Below, piece after piece: positions 30,282 through 39,260 of a stretch of DNA of 64,000 nucleotides (the stretch's first letter is position 1; the number at the start of each line of letters is the position of its first letter). The stretch comes from Alphaproteobacteria bacterium (GTDB lineage Bacteria > Pseudomonadota > Alphaproteobacteria > JAVJRE01), in the NCBI GenBank assembly GCA_040218575.1, contig JAVJRE010000007.1:310001-374000 (forward strand). The letters are read 5' to 3'. Below the pieces are notes generated by a model, which was given only the letters and a program-made list of their open reading frames with translations, was not told the origin of the DNA and searched no databases. Both the position numbers and the translations under genes were made by a program.

Positions 30282-31154
30282 TCAAGCTGCCGCACCTGCG
30301 AGTGTCAGGACGGCGACCCCGGCAAAGACCACGGCCGTGCCGGCCCACTGCAGTGGCGACATGGCCTCCCGCAGGAAAACACGCGCCAGCAGGACTGTGA
30401 CCACGCCAAAGGCCGATGCGACGACGGCGGCAATTGCTGCACCGGCGCCGCTGCTGCCCGCAAACAGGGCCAGATAGGCGCCGGAATCCAGCAACCCCTG
30501 GAGCATGACCAGCGGCCACCACGCAGCGCTGACCACCGGTCGCCGCCAACGTCCGGCAAACAGCATGAGGATCGCCAGAAGGCTGATGGCCCGGCCAGCC
30601 CACACGGTCTGCAGATCGCCATAGACCGGCACCGCCGCCTGGGCGGCCGAAATAGCGATGCCGAAACCGCATGACGACGCCAGTGCCATCAGCACCGTGC
30701 GACGCACTTCGCCCGGTCGCTCGACGGCGATTGCCGCCAACCGGCCGCCGGCCCGTGATACGGCGACCACACCGGCCATCACCAGCGCCATGGCTGCCCA
30801 TTGCAGCGGCGACGGACGCTGTCCCAGAACCACGGCAATGAGCAGAACCACCACGGGATAGCTGGCGACGATCGGCGCCACCAGCGTCACCGGTCCGCGC
30901 GCCAGGGCGCCATAAAGCAGCAATGTGGCAAGCATTATGCCGACGCCGCTGAGCCCCAGCAGCCAGAGCGTGCCCAGCGGCCAGACCAGGACGGTGCCGG
31001 ACAGCCAGACCCACACCGACAGGACCAGCGTTCCGGTCAGCAGCATGCCGAACAGAGCGCTGTCCGGCCCGACCGCCCGACCGGTGAAGCGGGCGGCAAA
31101 GTCCGCCGTGCCCCAACCGAGCGCGCACAACCCTCCCCACAATGCCGGTGGCAT
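30282..31154 (-). CDS. EamA/DMT-family transporter
   Basis: Ten-helix drug/metabolite-type exporter of the inner membrane made of two EamA repeats. 290 aa from ATG 31154 (MPPALWGGLCALGWGTADF). Each half ends with the usual QWAAMALVMAGVVAV / QWAGTAVVFAGVAVL signature. A GGAGG lies just upstream. Substrate unknown; family members export amino acids, purines or other metabolites. It is 16 bases downstream of the alpha/beta hydrolase gene on the same strand. Confidence 0.88.
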   Translation of the reverse strand: MPPALWGGLCALGWGTADFAARFTGRAVGPDSALFGMLLTGTLVLSVWVWLSGTVLVWPLGTLWLLGLSGVGIMLATLLLYGALARGPVTLVAPIVASYPVVVLLIAVVLGQRPSPLQWAAMALVMAGVVAVSRAGGRLAAIAVERPGEVRRTVLMALASSCGFGIAISAAQAAVPVYGDLQTVWAGRAISLLAILMLFAGRWRRPVVSAAWWPLVMLQGLLDSGAYLALFAGSSGAGAAIAAVVASAFGVVTVLLARVFLREAMSPLQWAGTAVVFAGVAVLTLAGAAA

Positions 31155-31170
31155 ACTCCCTCCCCGTCCG

Positions 31171-31812
31171 TCAGGCGTATCTGTGTCGCAGACCGCCGGC
31201 GAAACGCACAACCGCCTGCGCCGCCTCGTCCAGACACTCGTCGTGCGTACGACCATCGCGGCGACGCGGCTTCATGTCATGGTCCGCACCGGCGACCCAG
31301 TGCAGCGACACCGATCCGGGCAGGCCATAGGACTCAACCTCGCCCGGCAGGCCCAGCCGGTCGCGGCTGCCCTGCACCACCAGGCCAGGGCAAGGCAACG
31401 CCCGCAGCGCCCCGTCCCGCCGGACAGCCGGTCGCCCGGCCGGATGAAACGGGTAGCCCAGGGCGGCAAATCCTGCCGGACAAGCGGTCACCGCCGCCGC
31501 GGCGGCGACGCGGGCGCCCATGGACTTGCCGGCGAACAACATGATCTGCGCCGGGCCGTGCAGGACGTCGGCATGGTGCACCGCCGCCATATATTCATCC
31601 GCCAGGCTTGCCACCGGCGGTGGCGGGCGGCGGCGACCGGTCCGCTGAATGTGGTCCATGTAGGCGAAATTGAAGCGCATGACCGCAATACCGGATGCCG
31701 CCCATCGGGCCGCCAGCGCCGTCAGAATGACGCTGTCCTGCCCGGCGCCGGCGCCGTGGGCCAGGACGATGCGAACATCCGCCAGGGCCGGTCCGTCAAA
31801 GAGGAAAGTCAC
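31171..31812 (-). CDS. Alpha/beta hydrolase (KANL3/Tex30-like)
   Basis: Small cytoplasmic alpha/beta-hydrolase of about 213 aa. Nucleophile elbow GKSMGARVA (GxSxG), oxyanion-type LAHGAGAGQDS near the N-terminus, and late acid/base elements QGSRDRLG and GADHDMKP. GTG 31812 with CAGGG upstream is the likely start. The family includes dienelactone-hydrolase-like proteins of undefined substrate. It is divergent from the RhlE gene across a 153-base AT-rich promoter region and upstream of the EamA gene. Confidence 0.82.
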   Translation of the reverse strand: MTFLFDGPALADVRIVLAHGAGAGQDSVILTALAARWAASGIAVMRFNFAYMDHIQRTGRRRPPPPVASLADEYMAAVHHADVLHGPAQIMLFAGKSMGARVAAAAAVTACPAGFAALGYPFHPAGRPAVRRDGALRALPCPGLVVQGSRDRLGLPGEVESYGLPGSVSLHWVAGADHDMKPRRRDGRTHDECLDEAAQAVVRFAGGLRHRYA

Positions 31813-31965
31813 AACGAACCCTGCAATTCCGTCACTTCGTAACCTGTCATTGCCCCGTATACCGGCTTTCATTTGACACAAGCACTGGATTTTCTATTAT
31901 CGCGCCACATCTATTGATGCGTATTCCTTCACTTTCCCAACTAACGACGCGAGCCACGCTACCGC

Positions 31966-33447
31966 ATGGATTTTTCTGATCTTGGCCTGAGTGACTCTGT
32001 CCTGCAGGCAATCCGGGACGCTGGCTACACAACGCCGACGCCGATTCAAGAGCAAGCCATCCCCTACGTCCTCATGGGCCGCGATGTTCTGGGCTGTGCC
32101 CAGACCGGCACCGGCAAGACGGCCGGCTTTACTCTGCCGATGATTGACATCCTCGGCGGGCGCCGCGCGCGGGCGCGGATGCCCCGTTGCCTGATCCTTG
32201 AGCCCACCCGCGAACTGGCCGCCCAGGTCGGCGAAAGTTTTACCCGCTACGGCCTGAACAGCGGCCTCACCTTTGCCCTGCTGACCGGCGGTACGTCCCT
32301 CAAGGATCAGCAGAAGGCACTGGATCGCGGCGTTGACGTCCTGATCGCCACGCCGGGTCGGCTGCTCGATCTGTTCGACCGAGGTCAGATCATCATGACC
32401 GACGTCAAGATCATGGTGATTGATGAAGCCGACCGTATGCTCGACATGGGGTTCATCCCGGATGTGGAGCGCATCGTCACTATGTTGCCGCCGATCCATC
32501 AGACCTTGCTGTTCTCCGCCACCATGCCAAAGGAAATCCGGCGGCTGGCTGAAGCGTTCCTGATGAATCCGAAGGAAATATCGGTCGCACCACCGGCGAC
32601 AACGTCGGCCACCGTCCGTCAGGGGCTGGTGCGGGTCGCCGGAAGCGAAGCCAAGGTCAAGCGAGCGGCCCTGCGCCGCCTCCTGGCACGCGAAGACGTG
32701 CGCAACGCGCTGATTTTCTGCAACCGCAAACGCGATGTTTCGGTGGTCTTCCGGTCGCTGCAGCGGCATGGCTTCAATGCCAGTGAATTGCACGGCGATA
32801 TGGCCCAACCGGTTCGCACCGAGACCCTGAAGAAGTTCAAGAATGAGGAAATCGTTCTGCTGGTATGCAGTGATGTGGCTCAGCGCGGTCTGGATATCAC
32901 CGGCCTCAGCCATGTCTTCAACTATGACGTGCCGATCAATCCGGAGGACTATGTCCATCGCATAGGCCGTACCGGGCGCGCCGGCCGTGAGGGGGCCGCC
33001 TTCACCCTGGCCACATCACACGATGCCAAGGCCGTGGCTGCCATCGAAAAGACCATCGGCCAGGCCATACCGCTGGTTGATCTGGACGGCGATCCAGCGA
33101 CCGCCGCCGCCGACAAGAGCCCGGCTGCGGACGCGATTCCGGAACCCGCTTCGGATCCGGCCGACGTCGCCGTGGCAAAAACGCAGGCTGGCGATGGCGA
33201 AAAGCCGGCGCGGCGCCGCCGGCCCCGGCGCGGTCGTTCCGGCAGTCGCGGCGGAGCCGCTGAGGCCGGCAGCGATAGTGACCGCGAACCGCAACCGTCC
33301 ACCGAGCAAGCGTCTGGCGAGACCGCTATCGCCGACGACAACGGGACGGAAGACCCGCCCGCGCCACGGCGCGAACGCGCGCCGGCAGCGGCCGGTTCGC
33401 CATTTGGCGAGCATACGCCCGCATTCCTGACCCGGCGGGCCGGCTAG
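31966..33447 (+). CDS. DEAD-box RNA helicase (RhlE-like)
   Basis: ATP-dependent RNA helicase acting in RNA decay or ribosome assembly. Motifs in order: Q motif (PTPIQEQAIP), I AQTGTGKTAG, Ia PTRELAAQ, II DEADRMLDMGF, III FSATMPKEI, IV/V LVCSDVAQRGLDI, VI HRIGRTGRAGREG. ATG 31966, 493 aa. After about residue 375 the C-terminus is low-complexity: Ala/Asp-rich, then Arg-rich (RRRPRRGRSGSRGG), typical of RhlE-type RNA-binding tails. Monocistronic by appearance. Confidence 0.93.
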   Translation: MDFSDLGLSDSVLQAIRDAGYTTPTPIQEQAIPYVLMGRDVLGCAQTGTGKTAGFTLPMIDILGGRRARARMPRCLILEPTRELAAQVGESFTRYGLNSGLTFALLTGGTSLKDQQKALDRGVDVLIATPGRLLDLFDRGQIIMTDVKIMVIDEADRMLDMGFIPDVERIVTMLPPIHQTLLFSATMPKEIRRLAEAFLMNPKEISVAPPATTSATVRQGLVRVAGSEAKVKRAALRRLLAREDVRNALIFCNRKRDVSVVFRSLQRHGFNASELHGDMAQPVRTETLKKFKNEEIVLLVCSDVAQRGLDITGLSHVFNYDVPINPEDYVHRIGRTGRAGREGAAFTLATSHDAKAVAAIEKTIGQAIPLVDLDGDPATAAADKSPAADAIPEPASDPADVAVAKTQAGDGEKPARRRRPRRGRSGSRGGAAEAGSDSDREPQPSTEQASGETAIADDNGTEDPPAPRRERAPAAAGSPFGEHTPAFLTRRAG

Positions 33448-33594
33448 CCTGCCCGTTGGCGGGCAACCGCTCCCTGCAGACGGACCCGGGCGGACTCGCC
33501 CTGGCGTCATTTCGGCCTATTGTCATCTCTGGCAGGCGTCTTTGCCGACTGCCTGCCGCCCGGCCCGACCGGTGTCACGCAGGGAGATTTGATC

Positions 33595-35175
33595 ATGAGC
33601 TGGACCAAAACAGCCGATCTGGCTGACCTCGACCGCAAGGGACGCACCGTCGTGCGGGTAAATGGGCGCCAGATCGCGTTGTTCCGGGTAGGCGAGCAGA
33701 TCCATGCCTGCAACAACCGCTGTCCGCACGAGGGCTATCCACTGGTCGAAGGCGATGTTGACCCGTCCTGCCTTCTCACCTGCAACTGGCACAACTGGAA
33801 GTTCGACCTGCGCGATGGCCGCAACCTCTATGGCGGCGATGGTCTGCGAATCTATCCGGTGGAGGTGCGCGGCGACGCGGTGTGGGTGGACCTGACCGAT
33901 CCGCCGGCCGACGTGCAGGCAGCAACCGTCATCGAGCACCTTCGCGAAGCGTTTGACGACAACAGCTATGATCGCATGGCGCGCGAAGTGGCACGCTGGC
34001 GGCGGCTTGGCCGCGATCCGCTTGACCTGGTACGTCGCGCCATTGGCTGGGCGCACGAGCGGATGGAGTTCGGCGCCACCCATGCCTTTGCCGGAACGGT
34101 GGACTGGGTGACGCTGTACGACGAGTCCAGCGGCAATGATGACCGTCAGCTCGTCGCCATCCTCGAGTCCATCGGCCACATGGCCGATGACGTGCTGCGC
34201 CAGCCGGCTCACGCCTTCACTACCGCCCGCCGCGACTGGCTTCGCCAGTCTTTCCTGGATGCGGTGGAGTCGGAAGACGAAGACGGCGCCATCGCCCTTC
34301 TCGCCGGCGGCCTGGACAATGGCCGCCCGCTCGATGACATGCTGAGCGCCGTGGAAACGGCGGCCCTTGCCCACTATCGCGATTTCGGTCACGCCCTGAT
34401 CTATACGGACAAGTTCCGCCAGGCCATTGCCCGTCTTGGCGGTGATGTGGCCGCCCCCTTGCTGAAATCGCTGGTGCGCGGCTTTTGCTATGGTGTGCGC
34501 GATGACCAGATACCGGAGTTCCGGCGCTACCGGGATTTCCTGACCGGTTGGACCGGCGGCGGCACCCGAACCCGGGCCAATGGCGAGGCCGATTTCCGCG
34601 GGCTTGGCGTCAACCCGTCTATGGAAAAGACCGTCGCCGCAGGCGCCGAACTGACCCCGGACACTTTGTTCGACCGTCTGTTGAGGACCAGCGCCGCCAA
34701 TATGCTGACTTACGACATGGCCTATCAGCGTCATATCGACGGACCGATCCGCGATAATGTGGGCTGGCTCAGCTTTACCCACGCCTTCACCTTCGCCGAC
34801 GCCATCGGTCAGGTGTGCGCCCGGCGGCCGGAGCTGTGGCCGGCGGCCCTGCTGCAGCTCGCCTGCCACAACGGGCGCAATGCCAAATATGCCGACGCCA
34901 TGCATGTGGGTAATGAGTGGCGGGTGGAAGATCCGCCGGCGTTCATCGAGCAGGCCATTGACGGGCTTTATGACCATGGACTGGACGAATACATCGTCTC
35001 GGTCCACCACCTGAAGACTTTACTGGCGACCCGTCGCCTGATGGCCGGCGGCATCGCGGAGGAAACCGCCAGCCTGATGGCGGCGGCGCTGAACCGTTTC
35101 GTCAATTCACCGCTAAAACGCAGACACACCCTGCGCACGGCGCATCAGGCACGGGCCTTCGTGGCGGAAGAATAA
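33595..35175 (+). CDS. Rieske 2Fe-2S domain fused to a large His-rich domain
   Basis: 526 aa from ATG 33595. Residues 4-105 form a Rieske ferredoxin domain with ligands C43-x-H45 and C63-x2-H66 (CPHEGYPL and CNWHNWKF). Residues about 110-526 are helical and rich in His (AALAHYRDFGHALIYTDK, FTHAFTFAD, LACHNGRNAKYADAMH, SVHHLKTLL). They do not carry the mononuclear-iron facial triad of ring-hydroxylating oxygenases as I know it. The spaced histidines could bind a di-iron or heme cofactor. The arrangement is faintly like questin-oxidase-type proteins, but I cannot assign it. The gene abuts the convergent panE-like gene with zero intervening bases. Confidence 0.8.
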   Translation: MSWTKTADLADLDRKGRTVVRVNGRQIALFRVGEQIHACNNRCPHEGYPLVEGDVDPSCLLTCNWHNWKFDLRDGRNLYGGDGLRIYPVEVRGDAVWVDLTDPPADVQAATVIEHLREAFDDNSYDRMAREVARWRRLGRDPLDLVRRAIGWAHERMEFGATHAFAGTVDWVTLYDESSGNDDRQLVAILESIGHMADDVLRQPAHAFTTARRDWLRQSFLDAVESEDEDGAIALLAGGLDNGRPLDDMLSAVETAALAHYRDFGHALIYTDKFRQAIARLGGDVAAPLLKSLVRGFCYGVRDDQIPEFRRYRDFLTGWTGGGTRTRANGEADFRGLGVNPSMEKTVAAGAELTPDTLFDRLLRTSAANMLTYDMAYQRHIDGPIRDNVGWLSFTHAFTFADAIGQVCARRPELWPAALLQLACHNGRNAKYADAMHVGNEWRVEDPPAFIEQAIDGLYDHGLDEYIVSVHHLKTLLATRRLMAGGIAEETASLMAAALNRFVNSPLKRRHTLRTAHQARAFVAEE

Positions 35176-36153
35176 TCAGCCATAGAGGCCGGCCTGACGG
35201 GCCCGCAGACGCACCAGCGCCAGTACCGTATCGATGGTCGGGCAGGCCGTCGCCGTCAACCGGCCCATTTCCTGCACCGCGGAAACCAGCGCATCGATCT
35301 CCAGCGCCCGGCCTTTCTCCAGATCCTGCAACATGCTGGTCTTGTGGGCGCCGACACCGGCCGCGCCGGCGATACGCTGATCCACGTCAATGGGAAAGCG
35401 CACCCCCAGCTTCTCGGCAATATTCTGCGATTCGACCATCATCTGGCGGGTGACCGCGCGGGTACCGTCATCGCCGGTAATGCGGTCCATGGTCGCCAGG
35501 GTCAGCGCGCTGATGGGGTTGAATGCCAGATTGCCCCACAGCTTGACCCAGATCTCGTCGCGAATGTTGGTGCGGACGGGCGCCTTGATATTGGCCGCCA
35601 CCAGCGCCCGGGCGATGGCCGCCAGACGTTCGGTCTTTTCGCCCGACGGCTCGCCCAGGGTCAGGCGATTGTGCGCGATGTGGCGGATCAGGCCCGGCTC
35701 TGGCACGTCACAAGCCGGGAAGACGACACAGCCAATGGCGCGCTCCGGGCCGATGCCGTCCCACTGGACGCCGCCCGGATCGACGCTCTCCACCCGATGC
35801 CCCTCATACGGGCCGGCCAGTCGATGGAAGTACCACCACGGCACGCCGTTCATGGCGTTGACCACGGCGGTATCCGGTCCCAGAAGCTTGCGGATGTCGG
35901 CCACCGCGGCCGCCACCTGATGAGCCTTGAGAGTCAGGAACACCACATCCTGCGGCCCCGCCTCGCCGGCATCAGCAAAGGCCCGCGGCCGGCTGGTACG
36001 CACCGCCCCATCCTGTTCCAGACGCAGGCCGTCGTTTTGAATAGCCGCCAGGTGAAGGCCGCGGGCGATGATCGTCACATCGGCACCGCTCAGCGCCAAC
36101 TCCGCGGCGATATAGCCGCCTATGGCGCCGGCACCGAAGACTGCGATTCGCAT
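35176..36153 (-). CDS. 2-dehydropantoate 2-reductase family protein
   Basis: NADPH-dependent ketopantoate-reductase-family (ApbA/PanE) dehydrogenase. The Rossmann motif GAGAIGGYIA is at the N-terminus, LTLKAHQ carries the conserved catalytic-type Lys, and KLWGNLAFNPISAL followed by SMLQDLEKGRALEID are C-terminal domain signatures. ATG 36153, 325 aa. It lies 4 bases after the CoA-ligase gene, so the true substrate may be another 2-keto acid rather than ketopantoate. Many family members outside pantothenate clusters are of unknown specificity. Confidence 0.88.
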   Translation of the reverse strand: MRIAVFGAGAIGGYIAAELALSGADVTIIARGLHLAAIQNDGLRLEQDGAVRTSRPRAFADAGEAGPQDVVFLTLKAHQVAAAVADIRKLLGPDTAVVNAMNGVPWWYFHRLAGPYEGHRVESVDPGGVQWDGIGPERAIGCVVFPACDVPEPGLIRHIAHNRLTLGEPSGEKTERLAAIARALVAANIKAPVRTNIRDEIWVKLWGNLAFNPISALTLATMDRITGDDGTRAVTRQMMVESQNIAEKLGVRFPIDVDQRIAGAAGVGAHKTSMLQDLEKGRALEIDALVSAVQEMGRLTATACPTIDTVLALVRLRARQAGLYG

Positions 36154-36157
36154 GGTG

Positions 36158-37717
36158 TCAGCCCCCCGCCAGGCCGAGCTTCGCCGCCAGCCCGATGCGC
36201 TGCACCTTTCCCGTCGGGCCTTTGGGGATTTCCTCCAGCAGCAGGATCTTTTCCGGCACCTTGAAGCGGGCCAGCCGTTCTCCGGCAAACGCCCTGAGCG
36301 CCGCCTCATCCACCGCCGCCCCGTCGCGCGGAACCACAGCCGCCGCCACCGCCTCGCCCAGACTGCGATGCGGCACCGCGAAAGTCACCGCCTGGGCCAC
36401 GGCCGGATGGTCCAAAAGCACTTCGTCCACCTCGCGCGGTGAGACCTTTTCGCCGCCACGGTTGATAATTTCCTTCAATCGTCCGGTGATGGTCAGATAG
36501 CCGGACGCATCCAGCACCCCCTGATCGCCGGTGCGGAACCAGCGCCCGTCGTCCGCCTCTACAAAGCCCGAGGCATTGGCCTCCGGATTATTCTCATACC
36601 CGGCGGTCACGTTGGGCCCCTGGATGCACACTTCGCCGGTTACGCCAGCGGCAAGAGCGGCGCCTGCGCTATCGCGAATCGAAATGCGCGGTCCCGCCGC
36701 CACGCCGACACTGCCGCTCCGTCGCTCGCCCGGCGGCAGAGGATTGCTGCTCATCTGGTGCGCCGCCTCGGTCATGCCATAGGCTTCGATCACCGGACAG
36801 CCGAACGCCTCCTCCAGTGCCGTCATGACCTGCGGCGGCAATGAGGCGGAAGACGAGCGGATAAAGCGCAGATGCGGCTGGCCGTCGCTACTGTCCTGCC
36901 GGCCGGCCCGGGCGACGATGGCCTGATGCATGGTCGGCACCGCCGTATACCAGGTTGGCTGCACATCGCGCATCCAGCCAAAGAAGCGCAGCGCGTTGAA
37001 CCCCGGCGTGCAACAAACGCCGGCACCGGCCGCCAGCGATGCCAGCACCGCCGCAATCAGTCCGTGAATATGAAACAGCGGCATGATGTTAAGACAGCGG
37101 TCATCGGCCGTCAGGTTTAAGGAGGCGACGATGTGATCAGCCGATGCGGCAAGATTAGCCTGGCTCAACGGGACGATCTTGGGCCGCGAGGTCGTGCCGG
37201 AGGTGTGCAAAACCAGCGACATGGCGTCAGGCGTGGCGATCGCGCCGGCGCCCACCGGATCACCGACGCGGCCATCGCCGAAGGTAAAGACGCCGGCCGG
37301 CGCCGCCGGGTCGACCTCAATCGGCAAAACAGTAATTCCAAGTCGCCGCGCCGCCGCCACCGCCGGCGTTTGGAAACCCGCCGGTACGACCAGCGCCCGC
37401 GCCTTCAGATCATCCAGATAGAAGGCATACTCGTCCTCGGTATAGGCCGGGTTGAGCGGAGCGGCGACCGCCGCCGAAGCCAGCACCAGAAAGGCGCTGG
37501 CCGCTTCCGGTCCGTTGGGAATGACCAGCCCGACCTTGTCGGCCGGCCCGATCCCCCGTTCCCGAAGCGCTGCGGCGCCGTCCGCCACCAGACGCCGCAG
37601 CCCGCCATAGGTCAGGGACGGTCGCTCCGGCGCCAGCAGGGCCGGCGCCCGGTCCGCGCCACGCGCCAGCGTTTCCGCAAGAGTCCGCGCCGGTCGGTTT
37701 TTCTCCTGTAGCGTCAT
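36158..37717 (-). CDS. Acyl-CoA synthetase, oxalate-CoA ligase-like
   Basis: Adenylate-forming (ANL) acyl-CoA synthetase. P-loop-like LVLHTSGTTSRPKIVPL, the A5 motif EAYGMTEAAHQMSSNPLPPG, A8 TGDQGVLDASGYLTITGRLKEIINRGGEKVSP, and the C-terminal catalytic Lys in GPTGKVQR. The EAYGMTEAAHQMxSNPLPP stretch is typical of the Pcs60/AAE3 oxalyl-CoA synthetase group. ATG 37717 gives 519 aa; upstream in-frame starts add a repetitive MAC-x-G sequence derived from a 15-base repeat. Operon with the ketopantoate-reductase-like gene. Oxalate as substrate is an inference. Confidence 0.85.
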   Translation of the reverse strand: MTLQEKNRPARTLAETLARGADRAPALLAPERPSLTYGGLRRLVADGAAALRERGIGPADKVGLVIPNGPEAASAFLVLASAAVAAPLNPAYTEDEYAFYLDDLKARALVVPAGFQTPAVAAARRLGITVLPIEVDPAAPAGVFTFGDGRVGDPVGAGAIATPDAMSLVLHTSGTTSRPKIVPLSQANLAASADHIVASLNLTADDRCLNIMPLFHIHGLIAAVLASLAAGAGVCCTPGFNALRFFGWMRDVQPTWYTAVPTMHQAIVARAGRQDSSDGQPHLRFIRSSSASLPPQVMTALEEAFGCPVIEAYGMTEAAHQMSSNPLPPGERRSGSVGVAAGPRISIRDSAGAALAAGVTGEVCIQGPNVTAGYENNPEANASGFVEADDGRWFRTGDQGVLDASGYLTITGRLKEIINRGGEKVSPREVDEVLLDHPAVAQAVTFAVPHRSLGEAVAAAVVPRDGAAVDEAALRAFAGERLARFKVPEKILLLEEIPKGPTGKVQRIGLAAKLGLAGG

Positions 37718-37764
37718 ACTGATGGCCCTTTCCGCCGCGCCGGCGCGGTCGGTTGAAACAGTGC

Positions 37765-37809
37765 ACCAGGCCTTGCCGTGACAGGCCATGCCGAGACAGG
37801 CCATGCGGT
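37765..37809. repeat. Three tandem 15-base units
   Basis: Units at 37765-37779, 37780-37794 and 37795-37809; the second and third share GACAGGCCATGC exactly and the first is diverged. They lie between the CoA-ligase start and the DUF4892-OmpA stop. Read in the ligase frame they encode a short MAC-x-G repeat, upstream of the chosen ATG. Confidence 0.8.
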
Positions 37810-37817
37810 TGCGGGAC

Positions 37818-38777
37818 TCATGGCCGCTCCACCAACTCCACACGGCGGTTGAGGGCGCGACCGGCTGGCGACCGGTTTGACGCCACCGGCGCCAGCGCAC
37901 CCACACCGTTGGCGGTGAGGCGGGCCGGATCGATCGCAAAACCCTCTACCAGCGCCGCCACCACGGCCGCGGCGCGACGACGCGACAAATCAAGATTGTC
38001 GTCAAATTCACCCACACTATCGGTGTGCCCGACCACATGCAGCGCCAGTGACGGCCGGTCGGCGAGCAACTGCGCCACTGCCGCCAGCGCGTCGCCGGAC
38101 TCCGGACGCAACGCCGCGCTGCCCGTATCGAAGAAAATACCGTCCACCGCCACATGCCCCTGACGCTCGATGTCGCCGGCCAGAACCGTCGGATCGACCC
38201 TGACCACGTTTGTCTCCATCGCCGCCTCTTCAACGATGTCTACATGCACATAGGGGCGGGCAATCGAATTGAGGAATGTGTGCTCGGAGACATGCAGGAA
38301 TACACCGACGCGCCCTTCAGGCCGGTCGAGAACCGCCGCCAGATACCGCTGCGCCAGCGGCTCGACCACATAGACGTCCCGGATCCAGCCTTCCGGCCAG
38401 ACCGGCTGCAGATAGGTGAAGAAGCCGGGTCCGCATTCATCCTCCTTGCAGGAAAATCGAATGTCGAAGCCCGCGTCGGCCAGCGCCGCCTGATAGTTGC
38501 GGAAAATCTCCAGGGTGGACCGTCCTCTGGGCGCGGCATAGAGGATGCGCGTGACCGACCCTTCGAAATCCACCAGCGCGCCATAGCCGCCCTGCCCGCC
38601 GGCCGCACCGGCGATCCCGGTATATTCATCAAACGCCTTGTGAGCGTAGCCGACGATCTCTGCGCCGCCATAGCGGGACAGCAGGGGATGGTCGCTGCTG
38701 CCGGCCAGATCGGCGGCCAGGGCCGCACTGGTGATACCGATCAGGGCGGCACAGGCGGTCGCTATCACTCGCATCAT
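37818..38777 (-). CDS. DUF4892-OmpA envelope protein
   Basis: Exported protein of 319 aa. The signal peptide is MMRVIATACAALIGITSAALA. The N-terminal half resembles DUF4892 (DHPLLSRYGGAEIVGYAHKAFDEYT). The C-terminal OmpA peptidoglycan-binding domain (about 210-319) shows IFFDTGSAALRPES, VVGHTDSVGEFDDNLDLSRRRA and NRRVELVER. It probably sits in the periplasm or outer membrane, anchored to peptidoglycan. ATG 38777, or ATG 38774 directly after it. The promoter region is shared with the divergent arsR-like gene. Confidence 0.88.
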   Translation of the reverse strand: MMRVIATACAALIGITSAALAADLAGSSDHPLLSRYGGAEIVGYAHKAFDEYTGIAGAAGGQGGYGALVDFEGSVTRILYAAPRGRSTLEIFRNYQAALADAGFDIRFSCKEDECGPGFFTYLQPVWPEGWIRDVYVVEPLAQRYLAAVLDRPEGRVGVFLHVSEHTFLNSIARPYVHVDIVEEAAMETNVVRVDPTVLAGDIERQGHVAVDGIFFDTGSAALRPESGDALAAVAQLLADRPSLALHVVGHTDSVGEFDDNLDLSRRRAAAVVAALVEGFAIDPARLTANGVGALAPVASNRSPAGRALNRRVELVERP

Positions 38778-38899
38778 GGAAATCCCTTACTCGTCCCGCC
38801 AGGCACAAACAGAAAGCCCGAACCTAGACCATGCCATCAAACCACGCCAAGGCGAGCCCCAGGGCAAACCTCCGGACACGCTGGACCGCCTGGCCGGAG

Positions 38900-38943
38900 A
38901 GTGTGTCATTGTAAGTTGACACTTAAATATATATGCCCCTATC
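38900..38943 (+). promoter_or_regulatory. Operator and promoter of the ArsR-type gene
   Basis: AGTGTCA (38900-38906) and TGACACT (38915-38921) form a perfect 7+7 inverted repeat around 8 bases, an ArsR-like operator. The -35 TTGACA (38914-38919) overlaps its right arm. An 18-base spacer leads to TATATC (38938-38943). Transcription would start about at the ATG (38952), so the message may be leaderless; no Shine-Dalgarno sequence is visible. Confidence 0.7.
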
Positions 38944-38951
38944 GTTGCTCC

Positions 38952-39260
38952 ATGGATCTGGTTCTTCATGCCCTGGCCGAACAGCGACGGCGCGACATTC
39001 TGACGCTGGTCTGGCACGACGAAATGACCGCTGGCGACATAGCCGCGCACTTCGACGTCTCCCGCCCCGCCGTGTCGCAGCATCTGGCCATCCTGCGTGA
39101 TGCGGAATTGGTGGCTGTGCGCCCGCTGGGCACGCGGCGGTTTTATCGCGCGCGACCGGAAACCATCGCCGCCGTCCGCGACTATCTGGATGCCTTCTGG
39201 GACAACAGCCTGGAGCGGCTCAAGCGCGCCGTCGAAGGCACTGCACATGGCAACGGTTGA
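38952..39260 (+). CDS. ArsR-family winged-helix transcriptional regulator
   Basis: 102 aa from ATG 38952 (MDLVLHALAEQRRRDILTLV). The HTH is EMTAGDIAAHFDVSRPAVSQHLAIL, followed by the wing with VRPLGTRRFYRARPE. It lacks the metal-binding ELCVC-type motif of arsenic sensors and belongs to the kind that pairs with SRPBCC (AHSA1) proteins. Probably an autorepressor through the inverted repeat overlapping its -35. Its TGA overlaps the ATG of the next gene (TGATG). Confidence 0.93.
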   Translation: MDLVLHALAEQRRRDILTLVWHDEMTAGDIAAHFDVSRPAVSQHLAILRDAELVAVRPLGTRRFYRARPETIAAVRDYLDAFWDNSLERLKRAVEGTAHGNG

